Shown here in pieces: positions 26,990 through 34,700 of a stretch of 64,000 bases of DNA. The translations under genes and the position numbers were made by a program. Each line of letters begins with the position of its first letter. Within the stretch, counting starts at the first letter, position 1. Location: NCBI RefSeq assembly GCF_001592265.1, contig NZ_BCWP01000017.1:17543-81542 (forward strand), written 5' to 3'. The notes under the pieces are model-generated. The model saw only the letters and a program-made list of their open reading frames with translations. It made no database searches and was not told the DNA's origin. The DNA is from Curvibacter delicatus NBRC 14919 (GTDB lineage Bacteria > Pseudomonadota > Gammaproteobacteria > Burkholderiales > Burkholderiaceae_C).

Positions 26990-28108
26990 TCAGCGGATGG
27001 TCAACACCTCGCCGCAGGTCGGCGAGCCTGGTGTCATGTCCCAGGCACGGATGACCGGCACGAACTTGTCGGTCAGGATGCGCGTCTCGGCCACGGAGCC
27101 GTCGTCGCGTTCGGTGTATTCCGTCTGCAGCGTCTTCTCCTTGTGGGTGTCGCCCTTGACGACGAGCACGCGGCCCGTCTTGGACTTCACCACGCCGGAG
27201 ATCGCGCCGGCAGCAAGCGCCAAGGCAAGATGCCAGTGCGACAAGGCCCGCGCCGGAGGCCGCAGCGATTGCTGCGCGGCGCCCAGGTGCGTGTCGAGCG
27301 TCGGCCAGAGCCCTTGCAGCCGGCCGACTTCATCGGCGAACTGCTCGGGCTCCATCGTCACGCGGTAGAAGTGCTCCGGCTCGGCCGGGCTGGCAGGCAC
27401 CGTGTACGGCAGGAACGGCCATTCGACCGGCAGCTCCTCCGCTTCGGCGTCGCCTTGCCCGATCTGCAGCAGCAGCGCGCGCGTGGCTTTGACCGAATCC
27501 GATGCCTGGTCGCGCTGACGAACACGGCGGCCGAAGATCACCACCTGCTTGAACTGCGCTTCCACCGCGCGGTAGATGCGCAGATCGGCGAAGTGCCGGG
27601 TCAGCCACCCGACCAGCTCGGCATCGAGCACGTAGTGCGGCACGATGTAGATCAGCACGCCGCCGTACTGCAGCAGTGGCAGCGCCTTTTGATAGAACAG
27701 CTTTTCCAGCCGCGCGCGGCCCTGGCCCTGGTAGCCGACGTTGCCGTTGGTGTCCTTGGCCAGGTCGCCATACGGCGGGTTGAGCCACAGCAGGCCAAAG
27801 CTCTGCCGACTGATCAGCGTGTCCATCAGGTCGCCGTGGATGCAGCGATCGACCAGTTGCCGGGCGTGGTGCGCACGCTCGGCCTCGTACTCGACGGCGA
27901 AGGCCTGGACCTGCTCGCGCCCGAGGGCGTGCGCGGCTTCGGCGATCGCCACGCCTTCGCCGGCGCAGGGATCGATGATGCACAGCGGCCCGTTCGAGGA
28001 TTCGGCGGGCGCCAGTGCGGCGAGTGCTCTTTCGAGCGTGGGTTCATCCGTGGGGAAGTACCCGTTCTTGACGAAGTTGCGGGCGAGCCGCGGGAACATG
28101 AGGGCCAT
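26990..28108 (-). CDS. N6-adenine-type DNA methyltransferase (DUF6094-like)
   Basis: The 372-residue protein shows SAM motif I (DPCAGEG, 46-52), motif IV NPPYGD (110-115) and a YQGQGRARLEKLFYQKALPLL helix typical of Eco57I-like or rRNA-type adenine methyltransferases. A C-terminal beta-rich domain follows. It may mark ICE DNA against host restriction; no cognate nuclease is beside it. ATG 28108 follows CAGGAG. A hairpin-rich leader precedes it. Confidence 0.85.
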   Translation of the reverse strand: MALMFPRLARNFVKNGYFPTDEPTLERALAALAPAESSNGPLCIIDPCAGEGVAIAEAAHALGREQVQAFAVEYEAERAHHARQLVDRCIHGDLMDTLISRQSFGLLWLNPPYGDLAKDTNGNVGYQGQGRARLEKLFYQKALPLLQYGGVLIYIVPHYVLDAELVGWLTRHFADLRIYRAVEAQFKQVVIFGRRVRQRDQASDSVKATRALLLQIGQGDAEAEELPVEWPFLPYTVPASPAEPEHFYRVTMEPEQFADEVGRLQGLWPTLDTHLGAAQQSLRPPARALSHWHLALALAAGAISGVVKSKTGRVLVVKGDTHKEKTLQTEYTERDDGSVAETRILTDKFVPVIRAWDMTPGSPTCGEVLTIR

Positions 28109-28175
28109 GGGAATCTCCTGGCATTGAAGATGAAGGGATGCGGACACGCGCGCGTGCATGTCCGATGCGAAAACC

Positions 28176-28832
28176 TCAAGCCACCGCTTCGAGCGGTCGT
28201 GCCGAAGGGGTGCGGCTGGCGGGTGTGCCCGCGACGAGCGCGCCGCTGCGGATCAGGCCGCCCAGCACCTGGGTCAGCGTCGGCACGTCGATGGCGAGTC
28301 GATGGCCCTCCAGAGGTCCGAGGGCGAACGGCAGGCGCGTCAGCATCGACTTCGCCTGCAGCAGCTCCAGCACGGGTTCGCGCCAGGGATCAAGAAGCGG
28401 CAGCGGGCAGGTATCCCGCACCAGCTTCCACAGCCGGTCGAGCCGGTGCGTGGAATCGCGAGGCAGGAGCGCCAGCGCGCTGGCGTTGGCCTTGTCGGGC
28501 TTGACGCAGCGCCGATCGAACAGCCAGATGTTGGTCAGCGAGCCGAACAGCGTGCGTCGGTAGGCGCGTGCGCTGCGCTTTTCCAGGTTCTCGACGTTGC
28601 TGACGAAGATCGGAATGCTCGCGCCCTGCTCGGTGATGAGGTGGAACTGATCCAGTCCCTGTTCGTCCCGGCCCAGGGTAAGGCGGGCCAGGAATTCCTG
28701 GACGGCGGTGTCGCGCGCCCAGAGGGAGATGAAGACCAGGTTGCCGTTCTCGTCACCGACGACGCCATCGGCCATCAGGTCGGGGCATTCGTCGATGCGA
28801 TAGAGCGTCTTAGGGGAAGAAGGTGCAGGCAT
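28176..28832 (-). CDS. Conserved ICE hypothetical protein behind radC RNA
   Basis: The 218-residue protein is not recognised. It is soluble with a mixed alpha/beta composition (YRIDECPDLMADG, then VFISLWARDTAVQEFLARL) and an Ala/Arg-rich C-terminus. ATG 28832 follows GAGGACATCACC. It is preceded by a radC RNA element and lies 67 bp before the methyltransferase start, so the two are probably co-transcribed. Confidence 0.75.
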   Translation of the reverse strand: MPAPSSPKTLYRIDECPDLMADGVVGDENGNLVFISLWARDTAVQEFLARLTLGRDEQGLDQFHLITEQGASIPIFVSNVENLEKRSARAYRRTLFGSLTNIWLFDRRCVKPDKANASALALLPRDSTHRLDRLWKLVRDTCPLPLLDPWREPVLELLQAKSMLTRLPFALGPLEGHRLAIDVPTLTQVLGGLIRSGALVAGTPASRTPSARPLEAVA

Positions 28833-28904
28833 GGTGATGTCCTCGAAGTGAGCGGAGACAGCACCGCCCGCGAGGGCAGTCACTGCCCCAGGGGGATGGA
28901 AGAA

Positions 28905-29003
28905 GACGCGGTGAGCGTCGTGGTGAAGAATCAGACCGTGCGTCGCAACGCGCCGTAGCCTTGAAGGTCTGGGCTACCTGGGCATGTTGTCGGCAACGCC
29001 GAC
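28905..29003 (-). ncRNA. radC RNA motif, copy 2
   Basis: Plus-strand view: GACGC/GCGTC (28905-28919), GCGT/ACGC (28940-28951), GTAGCC/GGCTAC (28955-28977) with loop TTGAAGGTCTG, CTGGGCATG (28978-28986), GTCGGC/GCCGAC (28989-29003). Relative to copy 1 the last stem is fully different yet still complementary. It is transcribed toward the gene starting at 28832. Confidence 0.75.
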
Positions 29004-29115
29004 GGACATGGGACATAGCCTGCGCTAAGGTGCGCGTGTCGCGGGAGCGGAAAACCGACCCGGCGCGCAACCCTGTTTGCTCTGGCGCATCGCCCGCGGC
29101 GCCGGAAGGACGGCC
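29004..29115. other. Rest of the 28833-29333 gap, no gene seen
   Basis: The 500-bp gap holds a radC RNA copy and two minus-strand terminators, listed separately. The remaining bases show no convincing reading frame or repeat; a promoter for the 28832 gene is expected here but no clear -10/-35 pair stands out. Confidence 0.4.
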
Positions 29116-29149
29116 ACAAAAGAAAACCGCCCCGGGGACACCGAGGCGG
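29116..29149 (-). terminator. Second terminator downstream of DUF932 gene
   Basis: On the minus strand CCGCC and GGCGG arms (29127-29149) with a 13-nt loop precede TTTTCTTTTGT. It backs up the stronger terminator at 29291-29328 and insulates the radC RNA of the next gene. Confidence 0.6.
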
Positions 29150-29290
29150 CAAAGATGACTGCTTGGCTCAGGGAGGAAAAGCCAGGGAGGTATGCAGTCG
29201 AACCGCAATTTTCGCGGCGGCAGCGAATTGCCGCATTAGGGTTACACCGAGCCAAACTGAACGTGGTGCGCTGGCAGCACAGCGCCGCCA

Positions 29291-29328
29291 AAGAAAAAGC
29301 GGACCATGCCGCGAGGCACGATCCGCTT
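29291..29328 (-). terminator. Rho-independent terminator after DUF932 gene
   Basis: The minus strand has AAGCGGA and TCCGCTT arms (29297-29328), an inner partial stem, then TTTTTCTTT. It is 6 bp past the DUF932 stop. Confidence 0.85.
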
Positions 29329-29333
29329 GTGGG

Positions 29334-30161
29334 TCAGGCTTTGAGCTGACGCAGGCCATCCGCGAGCAGCCAAAGCGCCCGGTTGAGCCGGACGTTCTGG
29401 TCGATGCCCTGAACGGGTCGCGTGCGCTGCTGGCGCCCGTTGGCGGCACAGCCGGTCAGGCCGCCCTTGACAAGGTTCTCCTGAACCCGGTTGAAGACCG
29501 ACCAAAGATCGGCACGGTTGTCGTCGAAACGACGAGGCCGCAGGATCTGCGTCTCCGTGATGGGCAAGGCCTTGCCCGACTCGTCGTACTTTAAGGTCAG
29601 CGCCGACCTGGCGAAGACTTCGGCCTCGCCGTCGTCGAGGGTGATGACGCGCATGGCGTCGCGCGAGTCCTGCACGCGCTCGAAGCCGTGCAGCACCTCG
29701 TAGGCGCCTTCGATCACGTGATCGGTGACGTTGCCCTTGTGGGGCACGCGCACGTCGGCGAAGGTGTCGCCGCACACCAGACCGTTGTGGCAGACGAATC
29801 TGAACATGCCCGCGAGCATCTGGTAGCTGCTGGTGCCGTCGTGCGAGTTGAGCAGGATGATCTCGTTCGCCTCGGCGCCGTTGATCTGGCTGGCGTGGCG
29901 AAGGCGCAGCATGTGCTTGGTGTAGTCGCGGCGATCCTCGTGTCGCACGCGGGTCTGGCACACCATGAACGGCTGGAAACCTTCTCTGCGCAGTTCGGTC
30001 AGCACAGCCGCCGTGGGGATGTAGCTGTACCGTTCGGAGCGGCTTTCGTGCGGGGTGTCCGCGAAGATGGATGGGGCCACGGTGCGAATCTGATCGTCCG
30101 ACAACGGATGGTCGGCGCGCAGCACCGGGGAACGAGGGGCGAAGCGGGATGCGAGTTGCAT
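29334..30161 (-). CDS. DUF932 domain protein (phage/plasmid-like)
   Basis: The 275-residue protein belongs to the DUF932 / phage-plasmid-like family: the N-terminal SRSERYSYIPTAAVLTELRREGF, then the conserved LRLRHASQINGAEANEIILLNSHDGTS region and FRFVCHNGLVCGD. Members occur on many ICEs and phages; a role in DNA recombination or anti-defence has been proposed but is not established. ATG 30161 follows AAGGAG. A strong terminator follows the gene. Confidence 0.88.
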   Translation of the reverse strand: MQLASRFAPRSPVLRADHPLSDDQIRTVAPSIFADTPHESRSERYSYIPTAAVLTELRREGFQPFMVCQTRVRHEDRRDYTKHMLRLRHASQINGAEANEIILLNSHDGTSSYQMLAGMFRFVCHNGLVCGDTFADVRVPHKGNVTDHVIEGAYEVLHGFERVQDSRDAMRVITLDDGEAEVFARSALTLKYDESGKALPITETQILRPRRFDDNRADLWSVFNRVQENLVKGGLTGCAANGRQQRTRPVQGIDQNVRLNRALWLLADGLRQLKA

Positions 30162-30232
30162 GATGATCTCCTTGCGGAATGGAGCAATCGGCATCCAGCG
30201 GCCGAGGCCGGATGCGCGCGATTGCGTAGGAC

Positions 30233-30257
30233 GAAGAAAAGCCCTGCTGAACAGGGC
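30233..30257 (-). terminator. Terminator or attenuator ahead of DUF932
   Basis: The minus strand has GCCCTG-TTCAG-CAGGGC (30241-30257) followed by TTTTCTTC. It lies 41 bp after the stop of the 89-residue gene and 72 bp before the DUF932 start. Confidence 0.65.
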
Positions 30258-30298
30258 CTGATGAAAGGGATGAAGAAGTGCGCCGCGTGAAGGCCGGC

Positions 30299-30568
30299 CT
30301 ATGGGTTCGGAACCGGCTCCCAGCCGCGGCTGTGCGGGTTGAAGCAAAGCGCTTCCTGGCCTTTGAGGATCGGCGTGAAGCCGTCGAGGAAGACGTGTCG
30401 CAGGTACAGCGCGCGGTAGGTCAGTGCCTGCCACGCCTGTTCTTCGCTCAGGCCGTTGGCGATGAAGTGCTCGCGCAGTTCGTCGTCGTCGGAAACCTCG
30501 TTGTTGGCCAACTGGTCTTCGACGAAGCGAAGCAGCTCGGGCGGCAAGGACGACATGAGGGTGTCCAT
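30299..30568 (-). CDS. Small acidic ICE protein, 89 residues
   Basis: This acidic helical protein (LPPELLRFVEDQLANNEVSD, then LREHFIANGLSEEQAWQALTYRALYLRHVF) has a UBA-like or helix-bundle look and is not recognised. ATG 30568 was chosen because it lies 8 bp after the stop of the upstream gene; a GAGGCGAAC stretch precedes it. Function unknown. Confidence 0.7.
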   Translation of the reverse strand: MDTLMSSLPPELLRFVEDQLANNEVSDDDELREHFIANGLSEEQAWQALTYRALYLRHVFLDGFTPILKGQEALCFNPHSRGWEPVPNP

Positions 30569-30575
30569 GTTCGCC

Positions 30576-30968
30576 TCAGTCGGTGGCTGCATCGCCGGCC
30601 GCTTTGCGCGTCGGCTGCTGGTGGAAGGCATGCACCCTTGCGCGCCAGGTGGCGCAGCGCTGCGGCGCCATGTCGAGATAGCGCAGCGGGCACGAGTAGT
30701 AGTACGGGTGCTCGGCCTCGACCAGGAACTTGTAGCCCCATTCGCGGCCCTCGCTTTCCAGCAGATGGCAGCCGATCAAGGTGGCCGACTCGCCGGGTGC
30801 GAGACCCAGGACGCCGGCCTGCTTGGCGGTGACGCGCGCCACCGTCCACAGCACGTTGCCGACCAGCGTGTGGTCGATGACCTCACTGCGCGACCGCTCG
30901 GTTTCCTCGGTTGCGGTCAGCTCGCGGATCAACTGATCGCGCGTCAATCGAACGAATGTCCAGCCCAT
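30576..30968 (-). CDS. Conserved ICE hypothetical protein, 130 residues
   Basis: A soluble protein with an Arg/Glu-rich start (FVRLTRDQLIRELTATEETERSRSEV) and a beta-rich middle containing ESEGREWGYKFLVEAEHPYYYSCPLRYL. No family recognised. It starts at 30968 after CACAGGAGT and is followed after 7 bp by the 89-residue gene, so both form a two-gene unit. Confidence 0.75.
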   Translation of the reverse strand: MGWTFVRLTRDQLIRELTATEETERSRSEVIDHTLVGNVLWTVARVTAKQAGVLGLAPGESATLIGCHLLESEGREWGYKFLVEAEHPYYYSCPLRYLDMAPQRCATWRARVHAFHQQPTRKAAGDAATD

Positions 30969-31069
30969 GGAATGACTCCTGTGAGAAAGGGCCGGAGTCC
31001 TCCCGCCGGGGAAGGAGCCCCGGCGGGTGGTGGAAAGCCGCAGGCATGCGGCGTGAAATGGCGATGGGA

Positions 31070-31699
31070 TCAGACCCTGGTGAGGTGCCAGTCCTGGGAC
31101 AGCGGAGCGAACTCGTAGCCCAGGTCGCCGAGGCGGTCGCGCTGCTGACGCAGCACGCGCCGATCCACGGTGGCATCGAGCTTGACGACATCGCCCAGCG
31201 GCCAGAGTGTGCCGAACAGCGCCGCGTCGCCGTCGTCGTCCGCATGGGCCGTAGCCTCGGCAGACGCAGCAGCCGGCTCGCTGCCGAACGGCGTGGTATC
31301 GACCAGCGGGTCGCGCGAGCTGCGCGCCTTCTTCCGGCCGGCCGCCTTGGGGGCGGTCGTCGGCGTCGGCGTGGCGGTCTGCGCTTCCTCGTCGATCGGA
31401 TCGACTTCCTGCGGACTCAGCCGGCGGGCGTCGTCACGGCTCAGGGCGTCGATGTTGGACAAAGTCATCCCACCCAGGAGGGCGCGGATCTCAATGACCA
31501 TGCGGCCGTTGGCGGTGTACGTGGACGGGCGAATCTCCGCGATGGCGAAATCGCCCTCGTACTTGCCTTCGGCGTACTGGTCGAGTTCGGCGTTCTTCAC
31601 GACGAACTCGCCGATGGAGGTCGCAAGGCGCCCGACGTTGAAGTCGCCGTTACGGCCGTGGATGGTCTTGATGGCCAATTGGCCGGGAATGGTGATCAT
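31070..31699 (-). CDS. DUF3275 family ICE protein
   Basis: The 209-residue protein begins MITIPGQLAIKTIHGRNGDFNVGRL, the usual DUF3275 start, with an N-terminal domain to about residue 85 that resembles a single-strand-binding or OB-type fold, a disordered Thr/Pro/Ala-rich acidic linker, and a conserved C-terminus (VKLDATVDRRVLRQQRDRL). ATG 31699 follows CAGGAG. Family restricted to ICEs of this type; function unknown. Confidence 0.85.
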   Translation of the reverse strand: MITIPGQLAIKTIHGRNGDFNVGRLATSIGEFVVKNAELDQYAEGKYEGDFAIAEIRPSTYTANGRMVIEIRALLGGMTLSNIDALSRDDARRLSPQEVDPIDEEAQTATPTPTTAPKAAGRKKARSSRDPLVDTTPFGSEPAAASAEATAHADDDGDAALFGTLWPLGDVVKLDATVDRRVLRQQRDRLGDLGYEFAPLSQDWHLTRV

Positions 31700-31782
31700 G
31701 AAGAACTCCTGCGGACGAAGCTGCGATCACGCACACGGCCGTCATGGCGACGGTCGCATGCGCACGCGAGTGGGAAGAAGAC

Positions 31783-31805
31783 AAGGCCCCAGGGGACGGG
31801 GCCTT
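31783..31805 (-). terminator. Terminator-like hairpin between DUF3577 and DUF3275
   Basis: Arms AAGGCCCC and GGGGCCTT with a 7-nt loop, followed on the minus strand by GTCTTCTTCCC. The pyrimidine tract is weak in T, so it may only attenuate. Confidence 0.5.
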
Positions 31806-31810
31806 GCGGA

Positions 31811-32383
31811 TCAGAACGACTCGGCAACTTCCAATGCAGGCGCATCGGCAGTGGCTTCGTCGGCAGCTTCGGCGGCGGGCCTGGCGGGCTCGAACGCAGC
31901 GGCTTGCGGCTCAGCGAACGTCGCGGGGACATCCGTGTTACGCACGTCGCGTTCGTCGCGTTCGTCGCGCTGGTCGGCATCGGTCGGCTTGGGCTCGGCC
32001 TTGTAGACGAGCTTGCCGTCGACCTTGATCCAACTGACGAACAGCAGGCGGGCCTTGAAGCTCACCCCCTGCTCGCCGGCACGCTTGCCCTTGGAGTAGG
32101 TGAAGGTGTCGGCCCACAGGTCGCCCAGACGGAAGCCGATCATCACTTTCTTCTCGGCATCGACCGCTTGGATGCAGCGGCGCACGAGGTGCTGCGCTTC
32201 GGAGCCCGAGACGCGCGTGTCGAAACGCACGTAGGCCACGTCATCGCTGGGGCCGTTGAGCGCCGCGATGTCGCAGGCCAGGAACGCATCGCCTTTCTTG
32301 GGCTTCACTTCGCGGATGCGATTGAGATACCCGAGTCCGGTGATGTGCAGGTCGAAGTAGGACTTGTCGGTGGAAGTGGTCAT
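31811..32383 (-). CDS. DUF3577 (STY4534) family ICE protein
   Basis: The 190-residue protein has the STY4534 start (SYFDLHITGLGYLNRIREVKP) and an OB-fold-like N-terminal domain with FLACDIAALNG, then a C-terminal low-complexity part with a short repeat RDERDERD encoded by tandem GTTCGTCGC units. Known members sit beside DUF3275 and are found near SSB-like proteins; function unknown. ATG 32383 follows CAGGAG. A radC RNA element lies 123 bp upstream. Confidence 0.85.
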   Translation of the reverse strand: MTTSTDKSYFDLHITGLGYLNRIREVKPKKGDAFLACDIAALNGPSDDVAYVRFDTRVSGSEAQHLVRRCIQAVDAEKKVMIGFRLGDLWADTFTYSKGKRAGEQGVSFKARLLFVSWIKVDGKLVYKAEPKPTDADQRDERDERDVRNTDVPATFAEPQAAAFEPARPAAEAADEATADAPALEVAESF

Positions 32384-32505
32384 GGTGAATCTCCTGAGAA
32401 CAATGAGGCGGAGACACACCCGACCCAAGGCGGGGAAGGTGTGGAACCCCCGCGTGGGTTGAAGGAACAGCTTGGGTGGCATCACCATCGGGAGAACCGA
32501 TGGCT

Positions 32506-32610
32506 GTTCGCGCTGGGATGCCGGAGCGAACTGGTTGATCAACGCGGTCGGAACCGCGTCGCAGTCTTGAAGATCGAGACTGCCTGGGCATGCTGCTGAC
32601 GGGCGTCAGC
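32506..32610 (-). ncRNA. radC RNA motif, copy 3 (leader of DUF3577 gene)
   Basis: Plus-strand view: GTTCGC/GCGAAC (32506-32531), CGCGGT/ACCGCG (32543-32558), GCAGTC/GACTGC (32561-32583) around TTGAAGATCGA, CTGGGCATG (32584-32592), GCTGAC/GTCAGC (32595-32610). The central stem differs from copies 1 and 2 (GTAGCC/GGCTAC) at two paired positions, a compensatory change. Confidence 0.78.
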
Positions 32611-32681
32611 GGAACATGGCGGCAGCGTGGCGCCAGGCGCGCGCCCGCGCGAGCGGCAATCGGCACAGGCGGCTGTCCGCA

Positions 32682-33026
32682 TTAGTGGCACCCTCTCGCC
32701 ACCGGGTTGGGCAGGTACTGCCGCTTGCGGACCAGCATCTCGAAGGGCTCGCCCGCGCGGCTGGCGGTATCGAAGTCCACCACCACGAAGCCCGGTTCGA
32801 TGGGCCGGTACTCCAGCCAGTGGATCGGCACTTGCCAGTGCTCGGCGCAGTCGCGCACGAAGCGCAAGGTGGCTTCCACTTCTTTTCCGGTGTTGGCGAA
32901 GCAGACGACGGCATCTGCGGGCAGGCCGCCGTTGGCTTGCAGCACGCGCCAGAGCATGTACGCGCTGGTGCGGCCGCCGCTGAAGCTGATGCAGGTCGGT
33001 TGCTCGATCTTGAACGGGTCTCGCAT
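32682..33026 (-). CDS. PAPS reductase-like PP-loop protein, possibly truncated
   Basis: The 114-residue product has the PP-loop SFSGGRTSAYML (residues 14-25) of phosphoadenosine-phosphosulfate reductase and related ATP pyrophosphatases, then FANTGKE and a WLEYRPIEPGF segment. Full enzymes are about twice this length and continue beyond a conserved Cys/Asn-Pro region; here the frame stops right after NPVARGCH. It may be a shortened ICE form or a decayed copy. ATG 33026 lacks a strong Shine-Dalgarno. Confidence 0.65.
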   Translation of the reverse strand: MRDPFKIEQPTCISFSGGRTSAYMLWRVLQANGGLPADAVVCFANTGKEVEATLRFVRDCAEHWQVPIHWLEYRPIEPGFVVVDFDTASRAGEPFEMLVRKRQYLPNPVARGCH

Positions 33027-33130
33027 GCAGGCGTCACCAGGCGGTGGCACCGGCAGATGCCGGCGTGAGCGGCCCGAGCCGGACTGGAGACGAGCGCGTG
33101 CGATGCGGCCATGGGCCGCGGCACGAGATA

Positions 33131-33155
33131 AAGAGAAGCCCCCGTGAAGGGGGCT
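33131..33155 (-). terminator. Rho-independent terminator after DUF3085 gene
   Basis: Arms AGCCCCC and GGGGGCT around a 5-nt loop (33137-33155), followed on the minus strand by TCTCTTTATC. It lies 15 bp past the DUF3085 stop. Confidence 0.75.
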
Positions 33156-33169
33156 GGGAAGCAGTACGG

Positions 33170-33535
33170 TCAGTGGCCGGCCGGTGCAGCGGATACCGCC
33201 TGCATCGACAGGTGCGTGACCGTGGCCGACACTTCGAGGTCGTCCTCGCTGTGCAGGATACGGGTGAGGACCCGTTCCTGCAGGGCGAAGAACTCGCCGA
33301 AGTCGTCGCCGCCGAATTCGGCGCGCGCCAGTTCCCACCAGTCGTCGAACGCATCGACATCGGGGTTGCAGCCCACGGCGTAGGCGATGGTCTTGCGCCG
33401 CCCATCGGGCCGGCTCTCGCCGTGCTCGGCCATGAAATACACGCCCTGGTCCTTGACCAGGATGACGCGGCACTGGTTGGCCGCCGCCTCGGCAAGCACG
33501 GGCCGAAGCTCGGTGCCTTTGAATCGAACAGTCAT
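33170..33535 (-). CDS. DUF3085 domain protein
   Basis: The 121-residue protein fits the DUF3085 pattern: MTVRFKGTELRPVLAEA, then VKDQGVYFMAEHGE, IAYAVGCNPD and FGGDDFGEFF. The family is almost confined to mobile elements and has no known role. ATG 33535 is preceded by TTGGAG; an in-frame TTG five codons earlier is less likely. A hairpin with pyrimidine tract lies in the leader. Confidence 0.85.
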   Translation of the reverse strand: MTVRFKGTELRPVLAEAAANQCRVILVKDQGVYFMAEHGESRPDGRRKTIAYAVGCNPDVDAFDDWWELARAEFGGDDFGEFFALQERVLTRILHSEDDLEVSATVTHLSMQAVSAAPAGH

Positions 33536-33610
33536 GGAAGTGGTCTCCAACGGTGAAGGAAGAAGGTTTCCCGCCGCGAGGACGGGAAGCCGCTTGGGGA
33601 CGTGAGGGGA

Positions 33611-34408
33611 TCAGTGCTGGACGGGCTTGCGACCGGACAGGCGCTGTACGCGGATGAGGCGCCAGCTCCCGTCGTCGATCAGCCGCTCCAGCACCTGGCC
33701 CAAGGTGTCGAAGAACACTTCATCGACCCGCTCGACCAGCTCGCCTTCGCGATGCAGCTCCACCGCGTAGGTGTCGAGGCCGCGTTCGTAGAGCACGGTG
33801 ACGCGCCCCTGGAACTTCGCCGAAGCGACGGTGAAGCCGATGGCCGGCGGCGTGGCGATGATGTTGCTGGGGCTCGGATCGACCACCGTGAAGTCCCGCG
33901 CGCCGGCATCCACCAGCAGGTGCGTGATGCGGCGGAATCCATCGGGCGCGGGCAACTGCTCCAGTTGGTGGATCAGCTCCTGCAGCTCGGGGCACTGCGG
34001 CTCGGGGATCGGCAGCTTGGCCGGCGCGGAACCCAGGATGAGCCGCTTCACCGTGTACGGCTGGCCGTCGGCGGTGAACTCAGTGCTCTCCTCGGGCGTA
34101 TCCGCGCGCAAGCCGTCGAAGCGGCGCCGCGCATACGGTTCGACCTGCACCTTGGCGCCTTCGTCGGGCACGTCGGTGACGAGGGCCTTGTCGAGCACCG
34201 CGAACTCGGCCCGCCCCGTCTTGACGACGATGGCCTCGTCGGTGGTGGCGATGACCTTGCCCTCGAAGGGCTTGGGATCAACGTGGAAGCCCAGCGTCGA
34301 AACCTTGGGCTGGCCGTCGAAGATGTTGAACTTGAAGCTGCGGACGTTGGAAGGCACGTGGCCGCGAACCAGCGTCGGCATCTGTGCGCGGATGGCTTGG
34401 GTATCCAT
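33611..34408 (-). CDS. Conserved ICE hypothetical protein behind radC RNA, 265 residues
   Basis: A soluble protein with an N-terminal region (VRSFKFNIFDGQPKVSTLGFHVDPKPFEGKVI) followed by an apparent KOW/KfrB-like beta segment (ATTDEAIVVKTGRAEFAVLDK) and an alpha/beta C-terminal half ending SGRKPVQH. I cannot assign a family with confidence. ATG 34408 follows AAGGAG. Its 290-bp leader contains a radC RNA copy and a stable hairpin CCAAGGGAC/GTCCCTTGG near 34427-34465. Confidence 0.75.
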   Translation of the reverse strand: MDTQAIRAQMPTLVRGHVPSNVRSFKFNIFDGQPKVSTLGFHVDPKPFEGKVIATTDEAIVVKTGRAEFAVLDKALVTDVPDEGAKVQVEPYARRRFDGLRADTPEESTEFTADGQPYTVKRLILGSAPAKLPIPEPQCPELQELIHQLEQLPAPDGFRRITHLLVDAGARDFTVVDPSPSNIIATPPAIGFTVASAKFQGRVTVLYERGLDTYAVELHREGELVERVDEVFFDTLGQVLERLIDDGSWRLIRVQRLSGRKPVQH

Positions 34409-34480
34409 GGAAGACTCCTTGTGGCAACCAAGGGACTTCCGCCCGCAAGGGAGGTGTGTCCCTTGGGGGTGAGGTGGATG

Positions 34481-34582
34481 GACGCGACATGCGCCCGGAG
34501 AAGGAATAGCAACCAGCACGGCGAACCGTGCCGCAGCCTCGAAGGTCTCGACTGCCTGGGCATGCTTGCCGGCAACGCCAGC
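34481..34582 (-). ncRNA. radC RNA motif, copy 4
   Basis: Plus-strand view: CACGG-CGAA-CCGTG tetraloop hairpin (34517-34530), GCAGCC/GACTGC (34533-34555, one mismatch), CTGGGCATG (34556-34564), GCCGGC/GCCAGC (34568-34582, one mismatch). The outermost stem near 34481-34497 is poor. Transcribed toward the 34408 gene. Confidence 0.7.
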
Positions 34583-34660
34583 GAACATGCGAGCAGCGTG
34601 CGTCAGGCGTGGGCCAGCGACGCGGGGGAATCGGCACTGCGCGTCCACCGGCTTCGTCCA

Positions 34661-34690
34661 GAAAGAATACGAGCCCCGCGTGGGGGCTCG
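34661..34690 (-). terminator. Rho-independent terminator after the 238-residue gene
   Basis: Arms CGAGCCCC and GGGGCTCG (34670-34690), followed on the minus strand by TATTCTTTC. It stands 10 bp past the stop at 34701 and ahead of radC RNA copy 4. Confidence 0.8.
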
Positions 34691-34700
34691 AAAGGTGGTG

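Noticed and set aside
25325..28504. A 1059-codon plus-strand open frame across the helicase and methyltransferase genes
   Set aside because: It is antisense to two genes with clear motifs, has Arg/His/Val-rich composition typical of the mirrored frame in GC-rich DNA, and no domain or ribosome site.
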